A stretch of DNA of 64,000 nucleotides from Thermodesulfovibrionales bacterium (GTDB lineage: Bacteria; Nitrospirota; Thermodesulfovibrionia; Thermodesulfovibrionales; Dissulfurispiraceae): assembly GCA_026415695.1 (NCBI GenBank), contig JAOAGP010000053.1, forward strand, positions 1 to 64,000, read 5' to 3'. The stretch's first letter is position 1. The number at the start of each line of letters is the position of its first letter. This document shows positions 63,789-64,000 of this stretch, in pieces. The notes under the pieces were generated by a model. That model ran no database searches. It was not told where the DNA came from and was given only the letters and a program-made list of their open reading frames with translations. A program made the position numbers and the translations under genes.

Positions 63789-64000
63789 ATGGCAGAGATA
63801 ACCCTAAATACCAACTTAAACAACAATTTAGCTACTGGATATACCCAGAAGGCAGACATTCAAAAGAATGTAGCCGTAGGGGTAAATCCAGAGGATACTT
63901 CTGCTTTTAATGCCTCAGTGATGTCTAATAAGACAGCAGTTAGACCTGTAAACAACAACGAAAGTAAGGCAAATAACCCACAGACATCAGAGAAGGAAGA
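63789..64000 (+). CDS. N-terminal part of a sigma-28-controlled protein, possibly FlaG (partial)
   Basis: The frame is open to the window end with about 70 residues visible. The sequence is polar and rich in Asn, Thr and Lys with no signal peptide, as in the disordered N-terminus of FlaG and other flagellar filament-associated proteins. A GAGGTG site precedes the ATG. Membership of the flagellar regulon is inferred from the promoter. The specific name FlaG is a guess. Confidence 0.5.
   Translation, partial: MAEITLNTNLNNNLATGYTQKADIQKNVAVGVNPEDTSAFNASVMSNKTAVRPVNNNESKANNPQTSEKE

Overview
The window is an AT-rich (roughly 38-40% GC by eye), gene-dense bacterial chromosome segment of 64 kb with about 62 protein genes. 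I see no tRNA, rRNA, CRISPR array, insertion sequence or gap of more than 300 bases. The gene set points to a motile, Gram-negative, probably strictly anaerobic bacterium. Motility is shown by MotA/MotB stators and a sigma-28 type promoter. The outer membrane is shown by Slp, FadL/OmpP1, an LpxL-family acyltransferase and MsbA. Anaerobic energy metabolism is shown by a complete Rnf complex, an aldehyde:ferredoxin oxidoreductase and 2[4Fe-4S] ferredoxin. A Nitrospirota-, Deferribacterota- or Desulfobacterota-like lineage would fit, but the sequence alone does not settle this.

Layout. 1-8.1 kb: the end of a PD-(D/E)XK nuclease, then mutS-coaE-ribF-motA-motB, a PilZ protein, a second motA without motB, and a lipoprotein with an internal duplication. 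8.1-12.2 kb: alaS-surE-pcm. 12.2-17.9 kb: an ArsR-type regulator, then rnfCDGEAB. 18-29 kb: a MltD-like lytic transglycosylase; an aldolase/AOR pair on the minus strand; pbpC; nagA and a kelch-like surface protein; an aminotransferase without its PLP lysine; and a coiled-coil nuclease built on a 231-bp tandem repeat. 29-33 kb: a DsbC-like protein and the housekeeping fabG-acpP-fabF-rnc set. 33-39.5 kb: msbA, slp, an IHF/HU gene with a merR gene, an orphan oligopeptide-binding lipoprotein, an AI-2E permease and pgeF. 39.6-43.1 kb: a TAXI-TRAP transporter operon with an extra IPT/TIG-like secreted protein.

The most interesting region is 43.1-51.3 kb on the minus strand. It is a compact nine-gene lipid cluster: SDR reductase, AcpXL-like carrier protein with a C-terminal zinc ribbon, four ketosynthase-fold proteins, two FabZ-like dehydratases, and an LpxL-family acyltransferase at the end. 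Two ketosynthases keep the Cys-His-His triad. The other two have lost the nucleophile: one is Ser-His-His, the other His-His-Asp. Content and order recall the rhizobial acpXL-fabZ-fabF2-fabF1-adh-lpxXL cluster that makes very-long-chain acyl groups for lipid A, and also aryl-polyene clusters. The combination of parts does not match either. My inference is a dedicated type II fatty-acid or polyketide line that passes an unusual acyl chain to an outer-membrane lipid.

51.4-64 kb: a type II restriction-modification pair, a PflA-like radical SAM protein, a beta-CASP nuclease, methylglyoxal synthase, a large soluble hybrid histidine kinase, a FadL-acyl-CoA synthetase fatty-acid uptake pair, an orphan KorD-type ferredoxin, a small unknown gene, and the start of a gene behind a sigma-28 (flagellar) promoter.
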